Part shown: positions 41,955-50,631 of the stretch, one piece after another
How the letters are laid out: each line of letters starts with the position of its first letter
Numbering within the stretch: position 1 is the stretch's first letter
NCBI GenBank assembly: GCA_016868055.1
Contig: VGHX01000011.1
Coordinates: 1-51,540 of the forward strand
Length of the DNA stretch: 51,540 bases
Direction: 5' to 3'
DNA from: Betaproteobacteria bacterium
GTDB lineage: Bacteria > Pseudomonadota > Gammaproteobacteria > Burkholderiales > Burkholderiaceae_D
The notes under the pieces: model-generated
The model's input: only the letters and a program-made list of their open reading frames with translations
Told to the model about the DNA's origin: nothing
Databases searched by the model: none
Program-made: the position numbers and the translations under genes

Positions 41955-43487
41955 ATGAGTGCAGCGCCGCTTCCTAACGATAGCACCGTCGCCGTGATTG
42001 GTGCCGGTGCGATGGGCAGTGGCATCGCGCAAATCGCTGCGGTGGCTGGGCACCCGGTCAAGCTGGTTGATGCGCGCGATGGTGCAGCAGTATCGGCGAT
42101 TGAGGGTATACGAACGCAACTGAATAAACTGGCTGACAAAGGAAAACTCTCGCCCGATGCGGCGCAAGCGGCAGCAGCCAGATTATCGGTAGCGAGTAGC
42201 GTTAGCGACTTGGCCGATGCAGCGCTGGTTGTTGAAGCAATTGTGGAAGACCTCGCCGCCAAACAAGCCTTGTTTGTATCGCTGGAAGGTGTGGTCGGTA
42301 GCGACGCCATTCTCGCGACGAATACATCATCCATTTCAATTACTGCGATTGGCGCTGTACTCAAGCGCCCAGAACGTTTGGCGGGGCTGCATTTTTTTAA
42401 TCCTGCACCCTTGATGCCGTTGGTGGAGATTGTGAGTGGTATCGGCACCGATGTATCGGTGGCGGATACCTTGTTCGCAACCGCCAACGCCTGGGGCAAA
42501 ACCCCGGTGCATGCGCGCTCAACGCCGGGCTTTATTGTGAACCGCGTTGCTCGCCCCTACTACGCCGAGGTACTGCGCTTGCTGCAAGAGGGTGCTGCGG
42601 ACGTTGCCACTATCGACGCGGTGATGCGCGAGGCAGGTGGCTTCAAGATGGGCCCGTTCGAGTTGATGGACATGATTGGTCATGACGTTAATTTCGCCGT
42701 CACCCGCTCGGTATGGAATGCATTTTTTAATGACAAGCGCTTCACGCCTTCGCTGATTCAGCAAGAACTGCTTGAAGGTGGTTTCCTTGGTCGTAAAAGC
42801 GGGCGCGGGTTTTATGATTACCGCGAGGGTGCGGTAAAGCTGTCTGCTGCTACTGAAGCGCCACGAACGCTGCCCAGTACTATTACGCTTCATGGCAAAA
42901 CCGAGATCGCGACGGCATTGGCTGAACGTCTCTCGAATGCGGCTACGCCTTTTACATCGAACGCCAGTGCATCTGATGAACGACTCGCCACAGTCGGTGA
43001 TGCGGTGGTGTTTGTGACGGATGGTCGTAGTGCAACGCAGCGCGCTGCTGAATCCGGTATTGCCAACACAGTGCTGATTGACCTTGCGCTGGACTACAGC
43101 AGCGCAACGCGCATCGCCATCAGTTGCGCGAAACAATGCTCAGCTTCTACATTGAATGATGCAATCGCACTGCTGCAAGCCGCTGGCTTGCAAGTGTCGC
43201 TCTTTAAAGATATTCCCGGTCTGGCGGTGATGCGTACAGTAACCATGCTCGCCAATGAAGCGGCGGATGCGGTCAACCAAGGCGTGTGCTCGGCAGCGGA
43301 TGTGGATGCCGCGATGCGCCTGGGTGTGAACTACCCGCGTGGTCCGCTAGCGTGGGCTGAGCAGATCGGTGTGCACACAGTGCGTGATGTGCTGCGCAAT
43401 CTGGGCATAAGCACGGGCGAAGACCGCTACCGGATATCGCCATTGATTCAGCAAGCCTGCTACGCCGGAGGGAGTTTGCATGAGTGA
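41955..43487 (+). CDS. paaH: 3-hydroxyadipyl-CoA dehydrogenase PaaH
   Basis: This NAD+-dependent 3-hydroxyacyl-CoA dehydrogenase acts in the beta-oxidation half of the phenylacetate pathway. The NAD Rossmann motif is AVIGAGAMGSGIA (13-25). Family blocks are ATNTSSISITAIG, RLAGLHFFNPAPLMPLVEIV with the catalytic His, GFIVNRVARPYYAEVLRLL and FELMDMIGHDVNF. Two C-terminal 3HCDH domains make the 510-aa length, which is normal for PaaH. It overlaps paaI by 8 bases. Confidence 0.94.
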   Translation: MSAAPLPNDSTVAVIGAGAMGSGIAQIAAVAGHPVKLVDARDGAAVSAIEGIRTQLNKLADKGKLSPDAAQAAAARLSVASSVSDLADAALVVEAIVEDLAAKQALFVSLEGVVGSDAILATNTSSISITAIGAVLKRPERLAGLHFFNPAPLMPLVEIVSGIGTDVSVADTLFATANAWGKTPVHARSTPGFIVNRVARPYYAEVLRLLQEGAADVATIDAVMREAGGFKMGPFELMDMIGHDVNFAVTRSVWNAFFNDKRFTPSLIQQELLEGGFLGRKSGRGFYDYREGAVKLSAATEAPRTLPSTITLHGKTEIATALAERLSNAATPFTSNASASDERLATVGDAVVFVTDGRSATQRAAESGIANTVLIDLALDYSSATRIAISCAKQCSASTLNDAIALLQAAGLQVSLFKDIPGLAVMRTVTMLANEAADAVNQGVCSAADVDAAMRLGVNYPRGPLAWAEQIGVHTVRDVLRNLGISTGEDRYRISPLIQQACYAGGSLHE

Positions 43488-43959
43488 TGCAAAGTTGACG
43501 ACGACGGATGCTACCGTGCCAACTGATCCGCAGGCGCTCGCTAGCGCCACCGCGCAGGCGATGTGGCAACGGGACCGTACGGCACAAGCGTTGGCGATGC
43601 GTATTGAGCATATCGCTCCCGGTCACGCCACGCTTAGCATGCCGGTGCGCAGCGACATGGTGAATGGTCATCACATCTGCCATGGCGGCATGATTTTTAC
43701 ATTGGCGGATACTGCGTTTGCGTACGCGTGTAATAGCTATAACCAGACCACGGTAGCGTCGGCGTGTCATGTGGATTTCATTGCGCCGGCGAAGGAAGGC
43801 GAAGTCCTGCACGCTGAAGCTATCGAACGTTCAGCCAGTGGCCGCACCGGTGTGTATGACGTGACAGTGCGCACAGCTGAAGGTAAATTGATTGCGCTGT
43901 TTCGGGGTAAGAGCCATCGTATTGGTGGTGATGTGATTGGCGGGCCGGATCATGCTTGA
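43480..43959 (+). CDS. paaI: Hotdog-fold thioesterase PaaI
   Basis: This hydroxyphenylacetyl-CoA-type thioesterase of the hotdog fold is thought to rescue CoA from dead-end intermediates. The active-site stretch MVNGHHICHGGMIFTLADTAFAYACNSY carries the HGG loop and the catalytic Asp of the LAD segment. VDFIAPAKEGEVLHAEA and GRTGVYDVTVR follow. The length of 159 aa is close to the family norm (about 140), with a polar N-terminal extension. It overlaps paaH and paaK, 8 bases each. Confidence 0.93.
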   Translation: MSDAKLTTTDATVPTDPQALASATAQAMWQRDRTAQALAMRIEHIAPGHATLSMPVRSDMVNGHHICHGGMIFTLADTAFAYACNSYNQTTVASACHVDFIAPAKEGEVLHAEAIERSASGRTGVYDVTVRTAEGKLIALFRGKSHRIGGDVIGGPDHA

Positions 43960-45244
43960 GCCGATCGAACGCGCCAGCCGCGACGAGATCGCTGCTTTGC
44001 AGTTGCAGCGACTGCAATGGACGCTGCGTCACACCTATGACAACGTCAAAGCATTCCGCGATAAATGCCTAGCAGCCGGCGTGCATCCCGATGATATGAA
44101 AACCTTGCCTGATCTGGCGAAGTTTCCGTTCATGACCAAAACCGATCTGCGTGATCACTACCCGTTTGGTTTATTTGCTGTACCGCGCGACCAACTCGCG
44201 CGCTTGCATGCTTCATCCGGCACCACCGGTAAGCCGGTTGTGGCGGGCTATACCAAACAAGACTTGGTAAATTGGGCCCAGGTCGTAGCGCGTTCACTGC
44301 GCGCAGCGGGTGTGCGTGCAGGCGACATGGTGCATAACGCCTACGGCTACGGCATGTTTACCGGCGGCCTGGGGGCGCATTACGGCATTGAGCAAGCGGG
44401 TTGCTGCGCCGTGCCGATGTCTGGCGGCCAAACAGAAAAACAAGTGCAGCAGATTATTGATTTCCGGCCTGACTGCATCATGGTGACGCCGTCGTATGCG
44501 CTGGTGATTGCCGAAGAATTCGAACGACTCGGCATCGCAGCGGAAGATATCTCGCTGCGTGTCGGCATCTTCGGTGCCGAGCCGTGGGGTGAAGGTATGC
44601 GCGCCGAGATCGAGCGCCGTCTCGGTATTGATGCGGTAGATATTTATGGGCTCACCGAAGTGATTGGCCCCGGCGTAGCGAGTGAGTGCGTTGAAACCAA
44701 AGACGGCCCGGTGATTTGGGAAGACCATTTCTACCCGGAGATTGTTGACCCCGTCACCGGCGACGTACTGGAAGACGGCCAAGAGGGTGAGCTGGTGTTC
44801 ACCTCGCTCACCAAAGAAGCGTTTCCGGTGATTCGTTTCCGTACACGCGATTTGACGAGGCTGTTGCCGCCCACTGCACGGTCATTCCGGCGCATTGGCA
44901 AGATCACCGGTCGCTCGGATGACATGCTGATTATTCGCGGGGTCAATGTGTTCCCCACGCAGATTGAAGAGCAAATTCTGCGAGATACACGGCTCGGTGG
45001 TACGTATCAATTGGTACTCACACGTCAAGGCCCGCTGGATAACCTGGAAGTCCGTTGCGAGTTGCAGCGCCACGCGGGCACGCCGACTGCGAGCGAGCGT
45101 GATGCAGTCGCACAAGCACTCGCACAGCGTATTAAAACCAGCGTGGGTATTAGCGCGGCAATTACCTTACTGGATGTCGACACGATTCCACGCACATTAA
45201 TCGGTAAAGCCAAGCGCGTGATTGACGAGCGCAAGATTCAATAA
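43952..45244 (+). CDS. paaK: Phenylacetate-CoA ligase
   Basis: PaaK activates phenylacetate to phenylacetyl-CoA using ATP and CoA, and is the entry enzyme of the pathway. The adenylate-forming signature [17 protein letters not shown] is seen, with [47 protein letters not shown] and [14 protein letters not shown]. The ATG at 43952 (MLEPIER) is chosen over an upstream TTG, giving 430 aa. The start overlaps the paaI stop by 8 bases. Confidence 0.95.
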   Translation: MLEPIERASRDEIAALQLQRLQWTLRHTYDNVKAFRDKCLAAGVHPDDMKTLPDLAKFPFMTKTDLRDHYPFGLFAVPRDQLARLHASSGTTGKPVVAGYTKQDLVNWAQVVARSLRAAGVRAGDMVHNAYGYGMFTGGLGAHYGIEQAGCCAVPMSGGQTEKQVQQIIDFRPDCIMVTPSYALVIAEEFERLGIAAEDISLRVGIFGAEPWGEGMRAEIERRLGIDAVDIYGLTEVIGPGVASECVETKDGPVIWEDHFYPEIVDPVTGDVLEDGQEGELVFTSLTKEAFPVIRFRTRDLTRLLPPTARSFRRIGKITGRSDDMLIIRGVNVFPTQIEEQILRDTRLGGTYQLVLTRQGPLDNLEVRCELQRHAGTPTASERDAVAQALAQRIKTSVGISAAITLLDVDTIPRTLIGKAKRVIDERKIQ

Positions 45245-45257
45245 TTTGGAGGCAGCA

Positions 45258-46322
45258 ATGTATACACAATCATTTAGCGTGAGCGACGGTAACGCCAACG
45301 ATACCGCCAAAGACTCCGCCAAAGCGTCTGCAAAAAATACTGTTAAAGGCCCCAAGCCAGTACCCGTCATCAGCGCCGAGGAGGCAGAAAAAATCGCAGC
45401 GTTTGAGCAGCGCATCGCTGATGATGGCCGCATTGAGCCGCAAGATTGGATGCCCGAGGCCTACCGTAAAACACTCATTCGCCAAATCAGCCAGCACGCG
45501 CACAGTGAAATCGTGGGCATGCTCCCCGAAGGTAATTGGATCACGCGCGCGCCTAGCCTGAAGCGCAAAGCAATCCTCATCGCCAAAGTACAAGACGAGG
45601 GTGGCCATGGTTTGTACTTGTACTCCGCCGCTGAAACACTGGGCGTATCGCGCGACAAAATGCTCGACGATCTGCATACCGGTCGTGCCAAGTACAGCTC
45701 TATTTTTAACTACCCCACCCTCACCTGGGCGGATGTGGGCGTGATTGGCTGGTTAGTCGATGGCGCGGCGATCATGAATCAAATCCCGCTGTGTCGTTGC
45801 TCATATGGGCCGTATGCGCGCGCCATGATTCGGGTGTGTAAAGAAGAGTCGTTTCATCAGCGGCAGGGTTATGAATCTTTGCTGGTGATGATGCGCAGCA
45901 CTGAAGAGCAGCGCGCGATGGTGCAGGATGCAGTGAACCGCTGGTGGTGGCGTTGCCTGGCGATGTTTGGTCCGCCCGATGCCGATAGCCCGAACAGTGC
46001 GCTCGGTATGCGCTACGGTATCAAGCGTTTCTCGAATGATGATCTGCGCCAGAAATTTGTGGATGCCACCGTGCCGCAAGCCGAGGTACTCGGCGTCACC
46101 CTGCCCGACCCCAACTTGAAGTGGAACGAGGCACGCGATCATTACGACTACGGCGCGATTGACTGGGATGAGTTTTGGCGCACGTTGAATGGTGATGGGC
46201 CATGCAATAAAGAGCGCCTTGCCACGCGCGTCAAAGCAGACCGTGATGGGCAATGGGTGCGCGATGCCGCGCTGGCTTACGCACAAAAACGCGCTGCGCG
46301 TGAGGCGAAGGAAGCCGCATGA
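45258..46322 (+). CDS. paaA: Phenylacetyl-CoA epoxidase, catalytic subunit PaaA
   Basis: This diiron oxygenase subunit of the PaaABCE epoxidase forms the 1,2-epoxide of phenylacetyl-CoA. Carboxylate/His ligands are visible in [16 protein letters not shown] and [15 protein letters not shown], and the substrate end [16 protein letters not shown] is well conserved. The ATG at 45258 is set by GGAGG 5 bases upstream. The first 35 residues are unusual: a Lys/Ala/Ser-rich arm built of four 12-bp units (45300-45347, xxAK). The length is 354 aa against about 310-330 usual. It overlaps paaB by ATGA. Confidence 0.95.
   Translation: MYTQSFSVSDGNANDTAKDSAKASAKNTVKGPKPVPVISAEEAEKIAAFEQRIADDGRIEPQDWMPEAYRKTLIRQISQHAHSEIVGMLPEGNWITRAPSLKRKAILIAKVQDEGGHGLYLYSAAETLGVSRDKMLDDLHTGRAKYSSIFNYPTLTWADVGVIGWLVDGAAIMNQIPLCRCSYGPYARAMIRVCKEESFHQRQGYESLLVMMRSTEEQRAMVQDAVNRWWWRCLAMFGPPDADSPNSALGMRYGIKRFSNDDLRQKFVDATVPQAEVLGVTLPDPNLKWNEARDHYDYGAIDWDEFWRTLNGDGPCNKERLATRVKADRDGQWVRDAALAYAQKRAAREAKEAA
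45300..45347. repeat. Four 12-bp tandem repeats in the paaA 5' end
   Basis: GATACCGCCAAA, GACTCCGCCAAA, GCGTCTGCAAAA and AATACTGTTAAA lie in frame and encode [16 protein letters not shown] in the N-terminal arm. Confidence 0.7.
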
Positions 46323-46612
46323 GCAGCGCGTTAAAGGAATGGCCGTTGTGGGAGGTGTTTGTGCGCTCCAAACAAGGCCTGGAGCATAAACACTGCGGTA
46401 GCTTGCACGCTGCTGACGCGCCGCAGGCACTGCAAATGGCGCGCGATGTGTATACGCGTCGGCAAGAGGGCGTGAGCATCTGGGTGGTGCGCTCGGCAGA
46501 TATTGTTGCCAGCAGCCCGGATGATAAAGGCGAGCTGTTCGAACCCGCCGCCGACAAAATCTATCGCCACCCCACCTTTTACGACATCCCGGATGATGTC
46601 GGGCATATGTAA
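46319..46612 (+). CDS. paaB: Phenylacetyl-CoA epoxidase subunit PaaB
   Basis: This small subunit of the PaaABCE epoxidase bridges PaaAC dimers. The 97-aa protein has the family's [41 protein letters not shown] block (quoted in part) and [17 protein letters not shown]. It overlaps paaA (ATGA) and paaC (TAATG), which implies coupled translation in fixed ratio. Confidence 0.94.
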   Translation: MSSALKEWPLWEVFVRSKQGLEHKHCGSLHAADAPQALQMARDVYTRRQEGVSIWVVRSADIVASSPDDKGELFEPAADKIYRHPTFYDIPDDVGHM

Positions 46613-47394
46613 TGTCAGTGATACTCGATTACACATTGCACCTGGCCGACAACGCGCTGGTGCTCGGGCAGCGGAATGCAGAGTGGACCGGACACGGTCC
46701 GATTCTGGAAGAAGATATTGCGATGTCGAACATTACGCTCGACTTGATAGGGCAGGCACGCTTGCTGTACCAATACGCGGCGCAATTACGAGGTGGCGAT
46801 ACCACGGAAGATACCTTGGCCTACTTGCGAGACGGTTCGGCGTTTCGTAATTACACGCTGCTGGAGTTACCGCATCACGGCCCCTTGGTGGGCTATGCGC
46901 AAGGCGAGCTCGATTTTGCGACGACGATTGTTCGTAACTTTTTATACAGCGCGCTGATGGCGCTACTGTGGCAAGCGCTGCAAAAGTCATCCGATACGAC
47001 CTTGGCAGCGATCGCAGAAAAATCTGCCAAAGAAGCCCGCTATCACTTGCAGCACAGCCGTGATTGGTTAGTGAAGCTGGGTGATGGCACTGATGAATCG
47101 CATCAGCGAGTGCAGGCCGCGCTGGATCATCTGTTCGCGTATACGCAAGAGTTTTGGACAGAGAGTGCCGTAGAGCGCTCGGCTATTGATGCAGGCGTTG
47201 GTGTAGATGTGTCGAGCCTGCGTTCGGATTGGGACAGCATCATTGATAGTGCATTGGCCGAGGCTACCCTGCACCGCCCTGCAGCGGGAGGGTATGTGAC
47301 TGAGGGTAAATTGGGGATTCATTCCGAGCATCTGGGCTATCTGCTGGCCGAGATGCAAAGTCTCGCGCGAACATTGCCACATGCGACGTGGTGA
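46612..47394 (+). CDS. paaC: Phenylacetyl-CoA epoxidase structural subunit PaaC
   Basis: This ferritin-like partner of PaaA is required for the complex but does not hold the active diiron site. Family sequence: LADNALVLGQRNAEWTGHGPILEEDIA at the start (quoted in part), SNITLDLIGQARLLYQYAAQL, and KEARYHLQHSRDWLVKLGDGT. The length is 260 aa. Its ATG overlaps the paaB stop by one base. The next gene starts 18 bases after. Confidence 0.94.
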   Translation: MSVILDYTLHLADNALVLGQRNAEWTGHGPILEEDIAMSNITLDLIGQARLLYQYAAQLRGGDTTEDTLAYLRDGSAFRNYTLLELPHHGPLVGYAQGELDFATTIVRNFLYSALMALLWQALQKSSDTTLAAIAEKSAKEARYHLQHSRDWLVKLGDGTDESHQRVQAALDHLFAYTQEFWTESAVERSAIDAGVGVDVSSLRSDWDSIIDSALAEATLHRPAAGGYVTEGKLGIHSEHLGYLLAEMQSLARTLPHATW

Positions 47395-47412
47395 AACAGT
47401 CGGTACGTCGAA

Positions 47413-47955
47413 TTGAACACACCACACACAATTGCTGCTGTTGAAGGCCCCGTCGCAGCGCGTGTTGCTGCAGTGTGGGCACTGCTTGAAAACGTATGTG
47501 ACCCTGAGATTCCCGTGTTAACGCTGCATGATCTGGGCATTCTGCGTGAAGTACGTGAGGCTGACGACGGACAATTGGAAGTCGTGATCACGCCGACGTA
47601 TAGCGGCTGTCCGGCGATGGGCCAGATTGAAGATGATATTCACGCGGTTTTATCTGAGCATCAGATCAATGCGCGGGTGGTGACGCAGCTCTCGCCGGTG
47701 TGGACCACCGATTGGATGAGCGCCGAGGGTAAGCAGAAGCTGAGGGACTACGGTATCGCGCCGCCGCATAGCGTGAAAACTCAGCTTGATGTCGTGCGAT
47801 TTACCGCTAATCCGCCCTCACCTGAGTCCATCGCTTGCCCGCAATGCGCGTCAGTCAATACCGTTGAAAGCGCGCGCTTTGGGTCGACTGCGTGCAAGGC
47901 GCTGTATCGGTGTTTGGATTGCAAAGAGCCGTTTGATTATTTCAAGCCCTATTGA
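47413..47955 (+). CDS. paaD: Phenylacetate oxygenase maturation factor PaaD
   Basis: This MIP18-type (DUF59) Fe-S assembly factor serves the epoxidase. The N-terminal MIP18 block VCDPEIPVLTLHDLGILREV precedes TPTYSGCPAMGQIEDDI. The C-terminal zinc-ribbon-like Cys set (CPQC, then CKALYRCLDC) is typical of PaaD. The start is taken at a TTG (47413) with no clear ribosome-binding site. At 180 aa the length agrees with the family. A 98-base gap follows before paaE. Confidence 0.92.
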   Translation: MNTPHTIAAVEGPVAARVAAVWALLENVCDPEIPVLTLHDLGILREVREADDGQLEVVITPTYSGCPAMGQIEDDIHAVLSEHQINARVVTQLSPVWTTDWMSAEGKQKLRDYGIAPPHSVKTQLDVVRFTANPPSPESIACPQCASVNTVESARFGSTACKALYRCLDCKEPFDYFKPY

Positions 47956-48053
47956 TGGTGCTCATTGATTCGTGATGTGGGTTCTTCTTTGATGGTGGTT
48001 ATTCGAATGCAGGCTGTCAGTGTAATGTGAAATTTTCGTGATTCCATCCATCT

Positions 48054-49151
48054 ATGGCTACTAATCGCTTCTACCCTTTGCGTGTCAAACGCGTCTCGCC
48101 CGAAGCCGCTGGGTCGGTGGCGATTGCGTTCGAGATCCCCGAATCAGAGCGTGAGGTATTTCGTTTCGAACCGGGGCAGTTCTTGACCCTGCGCGCACAC
48201 ATTAACGGGCAGGATGTTCGCCGTAATTACTCGATCAGCTGCGAACGTAGTCGCCTACAACGCAACGGCGAACTTGAAGTGGGCATACGCCCGGTAGAGG
48301 GTGGTGTGTTCTCGAATTGGGCAGCGCAGCAGCTGAAGGCTGGCGACAGCATTGAAGTGATGCCACCGGATGGGCGCTTCACCATCAAAAAGTCTCGCGC
48401 GATTCATCGGGTGGGTTTTGCTGCGGGTTCGGGTATTACGCCGATTTTATCGATCGCGGCGTCGACACTGGAAGAGCAAACCAATAGCAAGTTCACGCTG
48501 GTGTACGGCAACCGAAAGATGAGTAGCGTGATGTTCAGCGAAGCACTGCAAGATCTGAAAGACCGCTACCCGGATCGATTAACTTTGATTCACGTACTGT
48601 CGCGGCAAGCGCAAGAGGTAGAGCTGCTGCAAGGTCGGATTGATGGCGATAAGGTACGCGCGATGATCAATGCGCTGCTGCCGGTCAGGAGCATGGACGA
48701 AGTATTCATCTGCGGCCCAGAGGCGATGATCACCGCCACCGAAACCGCGCTTATCGAAGCGGGCGTACCCGCCGACCGGGTTCATACCGAACGCTTCACC
48801 TCCGGCCCCGCAGTCGCCGCCAAAGTGCAAGCCGACACGGATAAACATGCCCAACAAACACCCGCTAACAAAGATATCGCACTCACCGTTGTGCTGGATG
48901 GCAAGCAGCATGAGATAGCGGTCAGCGCCGATGAGCATCTGCTGGATGCGGCGCTTGAAGCCGGACTGGATCTGCCCTACGCCTGCAAAGGCGGCGTGTG
49001 CTGCACCTGCCGCGCCAAGCTGTTGGAGGGGGAGGTGTCGATGGATAAGAATTTCACCCTGGAAGCCGACGAGATGGCGCAGGGTTTTGTGCTGAGCTGT
49101 CAGGCGCGTGCGCTGACGAAAAACGTCAGGCTGAGTTTTGATGAGCGGTGA
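48054..49151 (+). CDS. paaE: Phenylacetyl-CoA epoxidase reductase PaaE
   Basis: This reductase moves electrons from NADPH to PaaA. The FAD domain (RRNYSISCERS, FSNWAAQQLKAGD), the NAD(P) domain (GFAAGSGITPILSIAASTLEE, EVFICGPEAMI) and the C-terminal plant-type [2Fe-2S] ferredoxin domain (CKGGVCCTCRAKL with the last Cys in LSCQAR) are in the usual order. The length is 365 aa. It is the last gene of the operon. The gap to paaX beyond holds only a vapC remnant. Confidence 0.95.
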   Translation: MATNRFYPLRVKRVSPEAAGSVAIAFEIPESEREVFRFEPGQFLTLRAHINGQDVRRNYSISCERSRLQRNGELEVGIRPVEGGVFSNWAAQQLKAGDSIEVMPPDGRFTIKKSRAIHRVGFAAGSGITPILSIAASTLEEQTNSKFTLVYGNRKMSSVMFSEALQDLKDRYPDRLTLIHVLSRQAQEVELLQGRIDGDKVRAMINALLPVRSMDEVFICGPEAMITATETALIEAGVPADRVHTERFTSGPAVAAKVQADTDKHAQQTPANKDIALTVVLDGKQHEIAVSADEHLLDAALEAGLDLPYACKGGVCCTCRAKLLEGEVSMDKNFTLEADEMAQGFVLSCQARALTKNVRLSFDER

Positions 49152-49339
49152 CGCTGAGGCCTTGTACAGAGCATGATTGCCTGCTGAACAATGCCCATAA
49201 AACAGCCCTCGTGAATAACAAGATTCATAGCGCGGCTCTTGGGCAAGAAAGTTGTCTTTAAATTATCAAACCACTGGATTTGCATCCTCATTTTCAGCCA
49301 AAATCTGACCAGTCTAGTCATATTTGGAGCCGCCGATGA

Positions 49340-49568
49340 GAGCCTGGCAATTGATTTGCCCGCCTATTTTGCCGGCCGCATTTTGCCAGTAGATGTCGCG
49401 GTGTCGGACCGATGGTGCCGCTTGTTAGCGAAGGTTGGGCGCCCGATACCGGCTATCGACAGCTTGCTCGCTGCAACCGCCTTGCAGCACGGGCTGACCA
49501 TGGTGACTCGTAACCTGAAAGATTTTGTCGTACCTGAATTGCTGGTGCTTGACCCATGGGCCGAGTAA
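49340..49568 (+). pseudogene. vapC toxin remnant (C-terminal half of a PIN domain)
   Basis: The sequence LPAYFAGRILPVDVAVSDRW and then GRPIPAIDSLLAATALQHGLTMVTRNLKDF matches the C-terminal half of type II VapC toxins, ending in LDPW. The N-terminal half with the first catalytic Asp and Glu is missing: the frame upstream (from 49239) codes unrelated sequence with no PIN features, and no vapB lies before it. The remnant lies in the 421-base gap between paaE and paaX and ends 4 bases before the paaX stop. It cannot be an active RNase and is probably decaying after deletion or rearrangement. Confidence 0.78.
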
Positions 49569-49572
49569 AGGC

Positions 49573-50490
49573 CTACACAAACCTCTCCGCCCCCGCCTCA
49601 CACGCCAGCGTAGCGCCATCCGCTAGTTGCAGCGTCTTATCCAGATATCGCTCTGAAGCTGCCTCGATCTGTTTGTAGAGCGCTTTGCAGAGCACCCGTG
49701 CCTGCCGTCCCGACCAATCTTTCGGCAGCAACGCATCGGGCAACTCGGGGTCGCGTAATAGCAGACGGCGGTAATCATGAATCAGCAGGATACGCAGCAA
49801 AAACGCTTGCTGGTCACTCGCGACTGAATACTCACGCGCATGATCAAGCAGTGGTGAATACAGCGCTACGAACTCGGCATACGATTGACTCAACGCCGTC
49901 AGATCCCACGCACGTGCTACCAGATCCGCGTCAGACGCGGCGTGCGTCGATTTGAAATCCTCGGCTGTCATTGGCATGAGCCGCGGTAGCAAGCTCTGCA
50001 AGCCTTCTGCAGACAGCACATCGATTGCTTCATCCAAAGGCGTACCAGGATGAATAAAGCAGTTGGAGCCGATCAGGCCGAAACCCTTCCAAAACAACGT
50101 GCGGCGCAGTTGTTCGCGTTGCTTTGTACTCAGCTCTCCTACCACCATAATCATGCGCCAACGGCTATCCCACGTCGGCGCGCGAGCTGCATAAATTTGA
50201 TTCGAGGCTTGTTCGAAACGACGCCGGCCCCAGGGGGTAAGCGCGTAGTTGGCGCGGCGACCGACGGTCTCTGCACTAAGCCAACCATCCTTCGCCAAAC
50301 GAAACACCGATGTACGCACCAAGCGCTCATTGAGCTGCATTGGCTCGAGCAGACGAATCAAACTACCTAGCCACACGCGCCCACCGCGCGGCAGCACTGC
50401 GTCACCAAAGATGGTGACGATCAGCGAGCTGGCCTGCACTCGCCGCTGCTGGCAGAAAGCATCGATACGTTCAGTAATGAGGTTAGTCAC
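49573..50490 (-). CDS. paaX: Phenylacetate pathway repressor PaaX
   Basis: This GntR-like repressor releases DNA on binding phenylacetyl-CoA. The N-terminal winged HTH has ASSLIVTIFGDAVLPRGGRVWLGSLIRLLEPM (quoted in part) and LVRTSVFRLAKDGWLSAETVGRRANYALT. The middle has the FWKGFGLIGSNCFIHPG motif and the LVARAWDLTALSQSYAEFVALY end. The length is 305 aa and the start is GTG. It is convergent with the paa operon. Control of the paaN promoter is likely but the operator is not proved by sequence. Confidence 0.93.
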   Translation of the reverse strand: MTNLITERIDAFCQQRRVQASSLIVTIFGDAVLPRGGRVWLGSLIRLLEPMQLNERLVRTSVFRLAKDGWLSAETVGRRANYALTPWGRRRFEQASNQIYAARAPTWDSRWRMIMVVGELSTKQREQLRRTLFWKGFGLIGSNCFIHPGTPLDEAIDVLSAEGLQSLLPRLMPMTAEDFKSTHAASDADLVARAWDLTALSQSYAEFVALYSPLLDHAREYSVASDQQAFLLRILLIHDYRRLLLRDPELPDALLPKDWSGRQARVLCKALYKQIEAASERYLDKTLQLADGATLACEAGAERFV

Positions 50491-50631
50491 GCAAGGATTT
50501 AAGGGCGGATATTTTATGAATACTTTTTTATGTGTACAGATTTTATCTCACCCGAACAAAGGACCGGGAACTTAGCACCGGCAAGCAAAACATAACTCGC
50601 TCACATGATCTTCAAATAGAAAGGCCATCAA

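Noticed and set aside
42519-43136. 205-codon open frame on the minus strand
   Set aside because: Antisense to paaH with no family features.
49239-49339. Intact N-terminus for the PIN-domain protein
   Set aside because: The frame codes no PIN beta strand or catalytic Asp before LPAYFAGRI; the gene is taken as a remnant.
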